Part shown: piece by piece, positions 10,817 to 18,554 of the stretch
How positions within the stretch are numbered: the first letter of the stretch is position 1
How the letters are laid out: each line of letters starts with the position of its first letter
Assembly (NCBI RefSeq): GCF_902497555.1
Contig: NZ_CABVGP010000003.1
Span: forward strand, 1,550,001 to 1,614,000
DNA: 64,000 nt
Reading direction: 5' to 3'
Source of the DNA: Amycolatopsis camponoti
Lineage (GTDB): Bacteria > Actinomycetota > Actinomycetes > Mycobacteriales > Pseudonocardiaceae
Translations under genes and position numbers: made by a program
The notes under the pieces: generated by a model
Databases searched by the model: none
Told to the model about the DNA's origin: nothing
The model's input: only the letters and a program-made list of their open reading frames with translations

Positions 10817-11671
10817 TCAGGAGCCTGGCTTCTCCGCGATCCCGCACCACGCGTACGGCCGCGCCTCCGCCTCCAGCGCGTTGAGCTTCCGGTCCGGCCG
10901 CCAGTCCGGCAGGTGCACGATGCCTGGTTCGAGCAACGGCCAGTCACCGAACAGCGGCTCGATCTCCTCGCGGTCGCGCAGCCACACCGGGTTGCTCGTC
11001 TTCCGGTACTGCTCGACGAACCAGCGCAGCCCCGCCAGGGTCTCGCCGGTCCCGTCGCCCTCGCTCATCTGCGAGATCGCCAGCCAGCTCCCGGGCGCGA
11101 GCTTGTCCCGGTACGCCTTCAGGAGGCCGATCGGGTCGTCGTCCGGCCCGACGAAGTGCAGCACCGCCATCATCATCAGGCAGACCGGCTTCGAGAAGTC
11201 GATGAGCCGCTTCGTCTCCTCCGCGCGCAGCACGGCCTTCGCGTCGCGCATGTCGGCCTGGACGATGCCCGCCCAGTCCGTCGCCGCCTCCTCTTCGAGG
11301 ATCAGCGTCGCGTGCGCGACCGCGACCGGCTCGTAGTCGACGTACACGACCGTCGCGTCGTGGTCCTCGGGCAGCTCGGCCTCGACGACCTCGTGCACGT
11401 TCCCGGCCGTCGGGACCCCGGAGCCGAGATCGATGAACTGCCGGATCCCCGCCTTCAAGGCCGCGCGGACCGCGCGGTTCATGAACTCGCGGTTCTGCTT
11501 CGACCCCGGGCGCACCAGCGGCCACTGCTGCTCCATGCGCCGGCCGAACTCGCGGTCCACGGCCCAGTTCTGCGTGCCGCCCAGGTACCAGTCGTAGATC
11601 CGGGCCGCGGACGGTTTCTCGGTGTCGACGCCTTCGGGTGCTCTCGGCGCGGAATCCCGCTGATCGGTCAC
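10817..11671 (-). CDS. DUF574-family SAM-dependent methyltransferase
   Basis: Protein of 284 residues matching the actinobacterial family of SAM-methyltransferase-like proteins often called DUF574. Landmarks are KPSAARIYDWYLGG near the N-terminus, the glycine-rich SAM loop FIDLGSGVPT, VVYVDYEPVAVAHA (the acidic ribose-binding position), VCLMMMAVLHFV and a C-terminal RPYAWCGIAEKP. These genes are abundant in actinomycetes, and their substrates are mostly unknown. The GTG start at 11671 is preceded by GAGGGGAG. It stands alone between lon and a GNAT gene with its own upstream gap. Confidence 0.9.
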   Translation of the reverse strand: MTDQRDSAPRAPEGVDTEKPSAARIYDWYLGGTQNWAVDREFGRRMEQQWPLVRPGSKQNREFMNRAVRAALKAGIRQFIDLGSGVPTAGNVHEVVEAELPEDHDATVVYVDYEPVAVAHATLILEEEAATDWAGIVQADMRDAKAVLRAEETKRLIDFSKPVCLMMMAVLHFVGPDDDPIGLLKAYRDKLAPGSWLAISQMSEGDGTGETLAGLRWFVEQYRKTSNPVWLRDREEIEPLFGDWPLLEPGIVHLPDWRPDRKLNALEAEARPYAWCGIAEKPGS

Positions 11672-11741
11672 TTCCGGCTCCCCTCGCTGCTCCGGGCGCC
11701 AGCCTATAAGGACTGGCGAGCAGGGGTAATCCGCCAGTCGT

Positions 11742-12680
11742 TCACCGAACGGCTGGTCGACGCTGCCAGTACGTCCACAGCGGCCGGTAGCCCTGCGCGT
11801 ACCAGAACGGCGTCGACAGCGGGTTCGCCGCCGCGTGGTGCAGGAGGACGACGTCGGCGCCCTCTTCGTCCAGGACGTGGTGGGCGTGGGTGGCCAGCGC
11901 GGTACCGACGCCGGACGACCGCGCCTCCTTCGCGACGGCCAGCGACGACAGGTAGCCGACGCGGTCCGCCGCCACGCGGGCGCTGATCCAGCCGGTCTCG
12001 CCCGGGTGCTGGACGTTCACCATGCCGAGCGGACGGCCGTAGAGCTCGGCGATCCACACCGCGGGCTCCGGCCGGTTCAGCTTCTCGGCCAGGTCCTTGG
12101 TCAGGATGTCCTCGACGCCTTCGCGCCAGTTCACCGTGCCGTACTGGGCGTCGTAGGAGTGCAGCTCCATGCCGAGCGCGACGGCGGTCTCGAGGTCGCC
12201 GGGCTCGCCGCGGCGAATCTTGACGCCGGGGGTGCCGAGCGGCGTCGCCGGGACCATCCGCTCTGACGGGCGGACGGCGATCACCCGCAGCGGGGCGAAC
12301 CCGTGGTGCAGCATCTCCCGCGCGCCGGCGCCGTCACGGCTGGCGCGCGGCACCACCGCGGCGGTCTCGGTGTCGCCACGCTCGGCGACCGCGCGCAGAT
12401 GTTCATCCCATCGGGTGAGGAGGGCGTCCAGGACCTCCGCCGGCTGCGAACCCGCCAGCTGGAGGTCGAGCCGGTGTTCGGTCAGCGCGCGCCAGGGAGC
12501 GTTCGGCGCGCCCTGGTCGACCTGGATGCGCGAGGCGAGGCCGGAGGCGGCCGACGTGCCGGTCGCGACTTCGAGTACCACGGCGTTCTCGGCCGCTTCG
12601 AACGGAGAAGAACCGGGGAGCAGGGGATCCACCGCCGCGAGCCGGGCCGCGTGTTCGGTGGCGATCACATCGCTGTGCAT
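11742..12680 (-). CDS. GNAT-family N-acetyltransferase
   Basis: Protein of 312 residues. The C-terminal half (about 155-310) is a GNAT domain: AVWIAELYGRPLGMVNV, then VGYLSSLAVAKEARSSGVGTAL with the acetyl-CoA pyrophosphate loop (R-x-x-G-x-G/A; here RSSGVGTAL), and ADVVLLHHAAANPLSTPFWYAQGYRPLW at the end. The N-terminal half is less conserved and may be a degenerate second GNAT-like unit, as in other two-lobed members. The acceptor substrate cannot be inferred. The start MHSDVIATEHAARL uses an ATG at 12680. Confidence 0.8.
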   Translation of the reverse strand: MHSDVIATEHAARLAAVDPLLPGSSPFEAAENAVVLEVATGTSAASGLASRIQVDQGAPNAPWRALTEHRLDLQLAGSQPAEVLDALLTRWDEHLRAVAERGDTETAAVVPRASRDGAGAREMLHHGFAPLRVIAVRPSERMVPATPLGTPGVKIRRGEPGDLETAVALGMELHSYDAQYGTVNWREGVEDILTKDLAEKLNRPEPAVWIAELYGRPLGMVNVQHPGETGWISARVAADRVGYLSSLAVAKEARSSGVGTALATHAHHVLDEEGADVVLLHHAAANPLSTPFWYAQGYRPLWTYWQRRPAVR

Positions 12681-12837
12681 GCACTTATTGAAGCGCTACG
12701 CGGGACCTCGTGCGCAGAGAACCACCCCTGCTTCGGCCAACGGGTGTTCCCGGGGGCCGGGTGGCGGAGTTCCCGGCCCCGGTTGCCGCAGAGTTTCACC
12801 CCTTGGTCCACGCAGGTCAGCGCCATCGAGGCATTGT

Positions 12838-12851
12838 TAACCCTGGGGTGA
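12838..12851. promoter_or_regulatory. Weak BldD-like palindrome upstream of the GGDEF-EAL gene
   Basis: TAAC-N6-GTGA is present, whereas BldD sites have half-sites TNAC and GTNA separated by five bases. The spacing is one base too long, so this is only a tentative operator, about 115 bases ahead of the start. Confidence 0.2.
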
Positions 12852-12964
12852 TCTCCTACTGTCTCGAAAGGGACGCGGGTACGCCCTACGGGGTACGGTA
12901 TGGCCCTTGTCCACACCCGAAGTCACGGATCAGCACCGGTGGACAAGCCGGGAGGGAAGGTCGG

Positions 12965-15610
12965 ATGCCGGACACCAACGCCCACGGCGACGCCGTCGCA
13001 CAGGCGCAGCCCGGGCCGGGAGCCGCTTCCGGGACACCGCCCGTTTCCGTCGAGGCCCGCACCGACGAGCGCCGCTTCCGCGCGTACACCTTCGCCGTCC
13101 TGAGCATCGGGCTCGTCGCCGCGTTCGCCGTCGGGTCCTGGCTGCCGTTCCACTGGGACAGCCGGCTGCTGTGGATCGGGCCGGTGCTCGCGGTCGCGTT
13201 CCTGCTCGCCGAGCAGCTCGGCATCAACGTCGACGTCCGCAGCGGCATCTCGTGGACGATCTCCTTCACCGAGATCCCGCTCGTCATCGGGTTCTTCGTC
13301 GCGCCGTTCGAAGTCGTGCTGGCCGCGCACCTGGTCGCCGGCATCGGCACGCTGCTCGCGCGCAAGGTCTCCGGCCGCGTCCTCTACAACGCGGGCGCGT
13401 TCCTGCTCGAGATCACCGGCGCCTTCGCGGTCGCCGGGCTGGTCAAGTACGCCGTCGGCGCGGGGGTCGGCGACAAGATCCCGTGGGTCGCCGCCCTGGC
13501 CGGCACGCTCACCGCACCGCTGGTGAGCACGCTGCTGGCGCTGGCCGCGGTCCGCGTCCTGCGGCGCCGCATGCGGGTCAGCACCGCGGTCCGGCTCACC
13601 GCGCGGATCCTGGTCGTCGGCTTCGTCAACGCGTCCGTCGGCCTGTCCGGCTACCTCGTCATCTCCAACACGCCCAAGGCGTGGCCGCTGGTGCTCGCGG
13701 TGTTCCTCGGCCTGACCGCGCTGTACTGGGCCTACTCCGACCTGCTCCGCGAGCAGCGGGACATGGAGGCGCTGTCGGACGTCAGCCTGATGGTGGCGCG
13801 CTCCGGCCAGCAGGCGGCGGCGCGCCCGGCCAGCCGCGCCGACGAGCTCGTCGGTGGCGTCGACGTCCGCGAATGGGCCACGATCGCCGAGCGCATCAAG
13901 GACCAGCTCGCCGCCGGCCGCGTCGTGCTGCGGCTCCGGCTCGAGCCGAAGGACACCATGCGCGTCGTCGTCGCCGGCGACGACCTGCCGCCCGCCGACC
14001 CGGCCGCCGACGACCCGCTGCTGCGCCTGCCCGGCGCGCACGTCCGGCACTTCCGGATCACCGAGGCCAACCCCGACGTCCGCGCGGCACTGCTCGACCG
14101 CGGCGCGCAGGAGGCGCTCGTCGTCCCGCTGCGCAGCGCGAACCAGCTGCTCGGCGTCGTCGAGGCGCACGACCGGCTGTCCCGCTGGCGCGGCTTCGGC
14201 AAGTACGACGTCCAGCTGCTCGGCACGATGGCCAGCCACCTCGCGACGTCGCTGGACAACCGGCGGCTGCTCGCGACGCTGCGCCACGACGCCTACCACG
14301 ACCCGCTCACCGGGCACCTCAACCGGCCGGGCTTCCGGCAGGTGGCGAAGGAACCGTTGCGGGACTTCGCGAACGCCGTGGTGCTGCGGATCGACCTCGA
14401 CGTCTTCTCGACGGTCAGCGACGCGCTGGGCTACGCCTGGGCCGACCGGATGGTGATCGCCGCCGGCCGCCGCATCCGCGACGCGCTCGGCCCCGACGTC
14501 CCGCTCGCCCGCCTCGAAGGCGCGTCGTTCGCGGCGCTGCTCGTCGGCTGCCCGCCCGAGGACGCCCACGCCGCGGCGGAACGGCTGCGCGAGGAGCTTT
14601 CCGCGCCGTATCCGGTGGACCGGCTGTCGGTCGAAGCCAACGCGATGATCGGCTACGCGACGACGACGCCCGAGGAGTCCGGCGACGTCGTCGACATCGA
14701 AGGCCTGCTCCAGCGCGCCGATGTGGCCGTTCGCGCCACCAAGGGCGGCGAAGAGGTCCGCGGGTACGTGCCGAGCATGGGCCAGATCTTCCTGCGCCGC
14801 TTCCAGATGGTCACGCAGTTCCGGCAGTCCCTCGAAGACGGCCAGGTCAGCGTCCACTACCAGCCGAAGATCACCCTGCCGAACCGGCAGGTGGCCGGCG
14901 TCGAGGCGCTCGTCCGCTGGGTGCACCCGGAGTTCGGCAGGCTCGGCCCGGACGAGTTCGTCCCGGCCATCGAGGCGGCCGGCCTGATCGGCGTGCTGAC
15001 GTCGTTCGTGCTCGGCGAGGCGCTGAAGCGCTGCCGCAAGTGGCTCGACGAGGGCCTGCGCATCTCGGTGGCGGTCAACCTGTCGGTGCGGAACCTGGCC
15101 GACGAGGACTTCCCGAACAAGGTGGCCCGCGAGCTGGAGCGGGTCGGCATCCCGCCGGAGCTGCTGACGTTCGAGCTGACCGAGTCCGGCGTGATGTCGG
15201 ACCCGCAGAAGGCGCTGCCGATCCTGCGTGAGCTGCACTCGCTGGGCATCACCCTCGCCGTGGACGACTTCGGCACCGGCTACTCGTCGCTGGCGTACCT
15301 GCGGCAGCTGCCGGTCGACCAGGTCAAGATCGACAAGAGCTTCGTCCTCGGCATGGGCACGGACCTCGGCGACCTCGCGGTGGTGCGGTCGATCGTCGAG
15401 CTGGGGCACTCGCTCGGGCTGACGGTGGTCGCGGAAGGCGTCGAGGAAGACGTGGCCCGGGACCAGCTCGAGGCGATGGGCTGTGACGTCGCCCAGGGCT
15501 ACCTGATCTCGCGCCCGCTGCCGGAGGACCGCCTGGAGGCGTGGCTGCAGGCCCGCACCGCGCGCTCGCCGGGACGCCACTCCGAGACCGTCTTGACCCT
15601 GCTGACCTGA
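12965..15610 (+). CDS. Membrane GGDEF-EAL protein, probable c-di-GMP phosphodiesterase
   Basis: Protein of 881 residues. Residues about 40-265 form a membrane sensor of seven or eight hydrophobic segments (MASE-like). A GAF-like region lies at about 295-435. A GGDEF domain (about 440-600) has RLEGASFAALL where GG(D/E)EF is expected, so cyclase activity is probably lost. A C-terminal EAL domain (about 610-860) keeps GVEALVRW, VNLSVRNL, ELTESGVM, DDFGTGYSSL, KIDKSF and VAEGVE, the metal and catalytic positions, so c-di-GMP hydrolysis is expected. The ATG start at 12965 follows GGGAGGGAAGG. In actinomycetes c-di-GMP controls development through BldD; that role here is inference. Confidence 0.92.
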   Translation: MPDTNAHGDAVAQAQPGPGAASGTPPVSVEARTDERRFRAYTFAVLSIGLVAAFAVGSWLPFHWDSRLLWIGPVLAVAFLLAEQLGINVDVRSGISWTISFTEIPLVIGFFVAPFEVVLAAHLVAGIGTLLARKVSGRVLYNAGAFLLEITGAFAVAGLVKYAVGAGVGDKIPWVAALAGTLTAPLVSTLLALAAVRVLRRRMRVSTAVRLTARILVVGFVNASVGLSGYLVISNTPKAWPLVLAVFLGLTALYWAYSDLLREQRDMEALSDVSLMVARSGQQAAARPASRADELVGGVDVREWATIAERIKDQLAAGRVVLRLRLEPKDTMRVVVAGDDLPPADPAADDPLLRLPGAHVRHFRITEANPDVRAALLDRGAQEALVVPLRSANQLLGVVEAHDRLSRWRGFGKYDVQLLGTMASHLATSLDNRRLLATLRHDAYHDPLTGHLNRPGFRQVAKEPLRDFANAVVLRIDLDVFSTVSDALGYAWADRMVIAAGRRIRDALGPDVPLARLEGASFAALLVGCPPEDAHAAAERLREELSAPYPVDRLSVEANAMIGYATTTPEESGDVVDIEGLLQRADVAVRATKGGEEVRGYVPSMGQIFLRRFQMVTQFRQSLEDGQVSVHYQPKITLPNRQVAGVEALVRWVHPEFGRLGPDEFVPAIEAAGLIGVLTSFVLGEALKRCRKWLDEGLRISVAVNLSVRNLADEDFPNKVARELERVGIPPELLTFELTESGVMSDPQKALPILRELHSLGITLAVDDFGTGYSSLAYLRQLPVDQVKIDKSFVLGMGTDLGDLAVVRSIVELGHSLGLTVVAEGVEEDVARDQLEAMGCDVAQGYLISRPLPEDRLEAWLQARTARSPGRHSETVLTLLT

Positions 15611-15690
15611 GGTTTTGTGCTATGGGGACCCCGGTTGCACGGCCGGGTGACGGGGGTTGGTAATCTTTCCAAGTCCTCGCGAGAGGCCAG

Positions 15691-15763
15691 GCCCCTTTAG
15701 CTCAGTCGGCAGAGCGTCTCCATGGTAAGGAGAAGGTCTACGGTTCGATTCCGTAAAGGGGCT
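15691..15763 (+). tRNA. tRNA-Thr (GGT)
   Basis: A 73-base tRNA. Acceptor GCCCCTT pairs with AAGGGGC, discriminator T. The anticodon stem TCTCC/GGAGA encloses ATGGTAA with anticodon GGT. D-arm TAGCTCAGTCGGCAGAG and T-arm GGTTCGATTCC are canonical. Confidence 0.95.
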
Positions 15764-15822
15764 CGCGAGTGGGCGGGCTATGCCCGGGGAAATCCCGAGC
15801 CTAGCTCGCTTCGCGGTGTCCA

Positions 15823-15870
15823 TCTGGGGGTCGAACCCCCAGACCCCCGCCAAGGGGCTTCGCCCCCTGG
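15823..15870. repeat. Two tandem GC-rich hairpins between tRNA-Thr and tRNA-Met
   Basis: Stem 1 is TCTGGGGGT / ACCCCCAGA with a CGA loop (15823-15843). Stem 2 is CCAAGGGGC / GCCCCCTGG with a TTC loop and one mismatch (15850-15870). No T-run follows. They could be a tRNA processing or termination element, or one copy of a dispersed GC-rich palindromic repeat. Confidence 0.6.
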
Positions 15871-15896
15871 ACCCCCGGAGGTCGGGCGCCTGTTAG

Positions 15897-15969
15897 GGCG
15901 GTGTAGCTCAGTTGGCAGAGCAAGCGGCTCATAATCGCTGTGTCGCCGGTTCAAGTCCGGCCACCGCTA
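15897..15969 (+). tRNA. tRNA-Met (CAT), elongator type
   Basis: A 73-base tRNA. Acceptor GGCGGTG pairs with CACCGCT (one G-T pair at the end), discriminator A. The anticodon stem AGCGG/TCGCT encloses CTCATAA with anticodon CAT. The first acceptor pair can form and the anticodon stem lacks the three consecutive G-C pairs of initiators, so elongator tRNA-Met is preferred over initiator. Confidence 0.9.
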
Positions 15970-16020
15970 CGCGGTAACGACTGGGGCTGGCCCCCGGGAC
16001 CTGAGAGAGAAGGAAACGCT

Positions 16021-16185
16021 GTGGCTGCCACCGACGTGCGACCCAAGATCACGCTGGCGTGCGAAGAGTGCAAGCACCGCAACTACATCACCAAGAAGAA
16101 CCGGCGCAACAACCCGGATCGCCTGGAGATGAAGAAGTTCTGCCCGAACTGCGGTACGCACCGGACGCACAAGGAAACTCGCTGA
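16021..16185 (+). CDS. rpmG: Ribosomal protein bL33 (zinc-ribbon form)
   Basis: Protein of 54 residues from a GTG start, with AGAGAAGGAAA just upstream. It has the two cysteine pairs of the zinc-binding paralogue, CEEC and CPNC, and the conserved [17 protein letters not shown] block. It is a component of the 50S subunit near the E site. The order rpmG, hadA, hadB upstream of secE-nusG is typical of actinobacteria. A strong terminator follows 28 bases after the stop. Confidence 0.98.
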   Translation: MAATDVRPKITLACEECKHRNYITKKNRRNNPDRLEMKKFCPNCGTHRTHKETR

Positions 16186-16213
16186 CCGCGTAGCGCGTTC
16201 GCACCAGCTTCGA

Positions 16214-16243
16214 AGAGCCGCCCCGGACCACCGGGGCGGCTCT
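16214..16243 (+). terminator. Terminator of rpmG
   Basis: A perfect 13-base stem (AGAGCCGCCCCGG and its complement) with an ACCA loop, followed by TCTGCTGTT. It ends only about 23 bases before the hadA start, so hadA probably relies on its own promoter or on read-through. Confidence 0.75.
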
Positions 16244-16266
16244 TCTGCTGTTGGTAGCCTCTCCGG

Positions 16267-16716
16267 GTGCCCTTGGACGAGTCGTTCACCGGGCGGGTGT
16301 ACCCGCCGCAGACCAGCTACGAAGTGAGCCGGGAGAAGATCCGCGAGTTCGCCGACGCGATCGGCGACCAGAACCCGGTCTACCGGGACCCGGAGGCGGC
16401 GAAGGCGGCCGGCTACCCGGACGTGATCGCGCCCCCGACGTTCCTCACGATCATCAACCTGGCATCGATCAACTCGATCGTCTCCGACCCGGAGCTGGGC
16501 CTCGACTACTCGCGCATGGTCCACGGAGATCAGCAGTTCACGTACAGCCGCCCGGCGCACGCCGGCGACGAGCTCCTGCTGACGACGCACATCGACCGGA
16601 TCATGGCCAGGGCCGGCAACGACTTCATCAACCTGCGCGCCGAGATCACGGACGGCGACGGAGCACACATCGCCACAACGCGCGCGCAGCTCGTGGTGCG
16701 AGGGGAGAGCGCGTGA
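16267..16716 (+). CDS. hadA: MaoC-like (3R)-hydroxyacyl-ACP dehydratase subunit A
   Basis: Protein of 149 residues with the N-terminal hot-dog layout of HadA: YEVSREKIREFADAIGDQNPVYRD, YPDVIAPPTFLTII, and a C-terminal beta region ending TTRAQLVVRGE. The catalytic Asp/His pair of MaoC hydratases is not complete here (DQNPVY, no His), which matches the structural, acyl-chain-holding role of HadA in HadAB heterodimers. The GTG start at 16267 begins MPLDESFTG. It overlaps hadB by four bases, implying co-translation and a heterodimer. In mycobacteria HadAB serves FAS-II; the substrate in this host is uncertain. Confidence 0.9.
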   Translation: MPLDESFTGRVYPPQTSYEVSREKIREFADAIGDQNPVYRDPEAAKAAGYPDVIAPPTFLTIINLASINSIVSDPELGLDYSRMVHGDQQFTYSRPAHAGDELLLTTHIDRIMARAGNDFINLRAEITDGDGAHIATTRAQLVVRGESA

Positions 16717-17111
16717 ACGTCGGAGACGAGCTGGCCCCCCTGGAGGTCAGGATCACCCGCGACCAGCTGGTCCGCTACGCGGGAGCGGCCCTGGACTTCA
16801 ACCCGATCCACTGGAACGAACCGTTCGCGAAGGAAGTCGGCCTCCCGGACGTGATCGCCCACGGAATGCTGACGATGGCGGTGGCGGGCCGAGTGGTGAC
16901 GGACTGGCTGGGCGACCCAGGACGCCTGGTGGACTTCAGCGCCCGCTTCACCCGCCCGGTGCCGGTACCGAACACGAAGGAGGGCGCCCTGCTGGAGATC
17001 ACCGGCAAGGTGGCCAACGTGAACGACGAGGGCATCGCCCGAGTGGACCTGGTGGTCAAGCACGAGGGCAAGACGGTCCTGGGCAAGCCCCAAGCACTGG
17101 TCCGCGTGTAA
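16713..17111 (+). CDS. hadB: MaoC-like (3R)-hydroxyacyl-ACP dehydratase subunit B
   Basis: Protein of 132 residues with the hydratase-2 signature DFNPIHW, carrying the catalytic Asp and His, followed by LPDVIAHGMLTMAV and the hot-dog helix. It is the catalytic partner of the upstream subunit, dehydrating (3R)-hydroxyacyl thioesters to trans-2-enoyl thioesters in fatty acid elongation. The GTG start overlaps the hadA stop (GTGA). No hadC follows; the next gene on this strand is far away, so the complex appears to be AB only. Confidence 0.92.
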   Translation: MNVGDELAPLEVRITRDQLVRYAGAALDFNPIHWNEPFAKEVGLPDVIAHGMLTMAVAGRVVTDWLGDPGRLVDFSARFTRPVPVPNTKEGALLEITGKVANVNDEGIARVDLVVKHEGKTVLGKPQALVRV

Positions 17112-17279
17112 ACGCAGGACGGCACGAGAAGCAGGGCAAAGAGCACCCAGACCGCCCCCAGGCATCCCGATCCGAAGCCGGAACACGGCCGCCGCCACCG
17201 GGTCAAGGCATCTTTCCCGCCTTGACGCGGTCGCGCCGGCCGTAGTCACCATCGGGCTCCGGGGTGCCGGAGCACACCG

Positions 17280-18182
17280 TCAAAACAGCTTCAGAACCCC
17301 CAGAACAGCATCAGCCATCCCTTGCTCCCCCCGAGCATTGGGATGCAGCGCAGTCCCGTGCAGAGTGGGAATAACCCCCTCCACCCACCGCGTATCCGAC
17401 GCGGTACAGACGTCGTGCCCCTTCCCCGGCGTCGCGGTATCGGCGTACCCCGCCTTGTGCGCATCAGCCTGATCCTCGAGCATCTTGTTCAACTTCCCGA
17501 GCGCCCCACGGAAGTAATCGACATCGCCGGCCCCGATCGGAAGCACCGGCCAGCACCCATCCCCATCAGGAAGCACGGAGGGATACCCGACGACCACGAC
17601 CTTCGCCTTCGGAGCCTGCTTGTGAATCCGCTCCAGCACAGCGGCGACCTTCGGCGCGGTGGCATCGATCCGGTCAGCGAGCTGATCATGCCCACCGGCG
17701 GTCAACTTGTCCTTGCAAGGCGACGACGACCGATGCGCGGTAGCGCAGGACGACGCCAATGACAGAAACCCGATGTCATTACCGCCGATACCCAGAGTCA
17801 CGAGCGTCGTCTTCGAAGTCACAGCATCGAGCTGAGGCGGGTTGGAACCGTTCCCCGTCTTCTGAGCAGCGGTCAAGTTCGCGGTCGTCGCCCCACTGCA
17901 GCTGACGTCGTCGAACTCGGCCGGCTTCAGATCCGCCGAGACCAGCCGAGGGTAATTGTCGTCGGACCGATCGCACCCAGGCGGAGTCCCGACGTTCTTC
18001 CCGGTCCGCGGAGAAGCCGTGTAGGAGTCACCCAGAGCGACGTACCGGCCGGTGCCGTCCCCGGTCGCCGCACCCGCGGGCGGCGCGGACGACGAGCCGT
18101 GATCCCACTTGTAGTAGCCGTAAGCCAAGAGCCCCACCACGACCACCACGACGAGGCAGCCGCCCCCGCTGTTCTTAGCCAC
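17280..18182 (-). CDS. Membrane-anchored SGNH/GDSL hydrolase
   Basis: Protein of 300 residues. A membrane anchor (CLVVVVVVGLLAYGYY, residues about 9-25) is followed by a Ser/Ala/Gly linker and an SGNH hydrolase domain. Visible are block I YVALGDSYTA (nucleophile Ser), DDVSCSGATT (oxyanion Gly), GIGGNDIGF (Asn) and, near the end, TALHPNARG (catalytic His with its neighbour Asp position unclear). Six further cysteines suggest disulfides outside the cell. The family includes secreted lipases and esterases such as the Streptomyces SGNH lipases; the substrate is unknown. It converges with hadB. Confidence 0.88.
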   Translation of the reverse strand: MAKNSGGGCLVVVVVVGLLAYGYYKWDHGSSSAPPAGAATGDGTGRYVALGDSYTASPRTGKNVGTPPGCDRSDDNYPRLVSADLKPAEFDDVSCSGATTANLTAAQKTGNGSNPPQLDAVTSKTTLVTLGIGGNDIGFLSLASSCATAHRSSSPCKDKLTAGGHDQLADRIDATAPKVAAVLERIHKQAPKAKVVVVGYPSVLPDGDGCWPVLPIGAGDVDYFRGALGKLNKMLEDQADAHKAGYADTATPGKGHDVCTASDTRWVEGVIPTLHGTALHPNARGEQGMADAVLGVLKLF

Positions 18183-18334
18183 ACCTTCGTTTCTACCGAA
18201 CGGGGACGGTTTCCGGCGGCGTCGATCTGGGTGACTAGGGAAAACCTGAACGAGGGATTGACTGTTGCGCGGACCGTCGATGGCGGCGAGGGTGGGCGCG
18301 TTCGATGACGTCTCCGGGAAAGGCAGGAACCGCA

Positions 18335-18550
18335 GTGAGCCTGAACTTGAACAAGCTCGTCGACAAGGCCTACGAGGGCAAGACCATCAACGAGCTGCTG
18401 GAAGCGCCGCCGTCCGCGCTCGAAGGGCTCACGCCGAAGCACGACGAACTGCTCGCCGAGCTGAAGATCAAGACCATCCGCGACCTCGCGAACTGGAAGT
18501 ACGCCGCGAAGGCCCAGGCGCTCGCGACCCTCGCCGACAGCGAGAGCTGA
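18335..18550 (+). CDS. Small helical protein of unknown function (possible helix-hairpin-helix)
   Basis: Protein of 71 residues, MSLNLNKLVDKAYEGKTINELLEAPPSALEG onwards, all alpha-helical by eye. The stretch ALEGLTPKHDELLAELKIKTIRDLANWKY looks like a helix-hairpin-helix unit of the kind that contacts nucleic acid or packs against protein partners. The GTG at 18335 is preferred, with GGCAGGAA six bases upstream; an ATG ten codons earlier (18305) lacks a ribosome site. It is a single gene, convergent with the LLM oxidoreductase only four bases after its stop. No function is assigned. Confidence 0.75.
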   Translation: MSLNLNKLVDKAYEGKTINELLEAPPSALEGLTPKHDELLAELKIKTIRDLANWKYAAKAQALATLADSES

Positions 18551-18554
18551 GCGC

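Noticed and set aside
15823..15870. A fourth tRNA gene or tRNA pseudogene between tRNA-Thr and tRNA-Met
   Set aside because: A T-arm-like GGTCGAACCCCC is seen, but there is no acceptor, D or anticodon arm; the stems pair with themselves.
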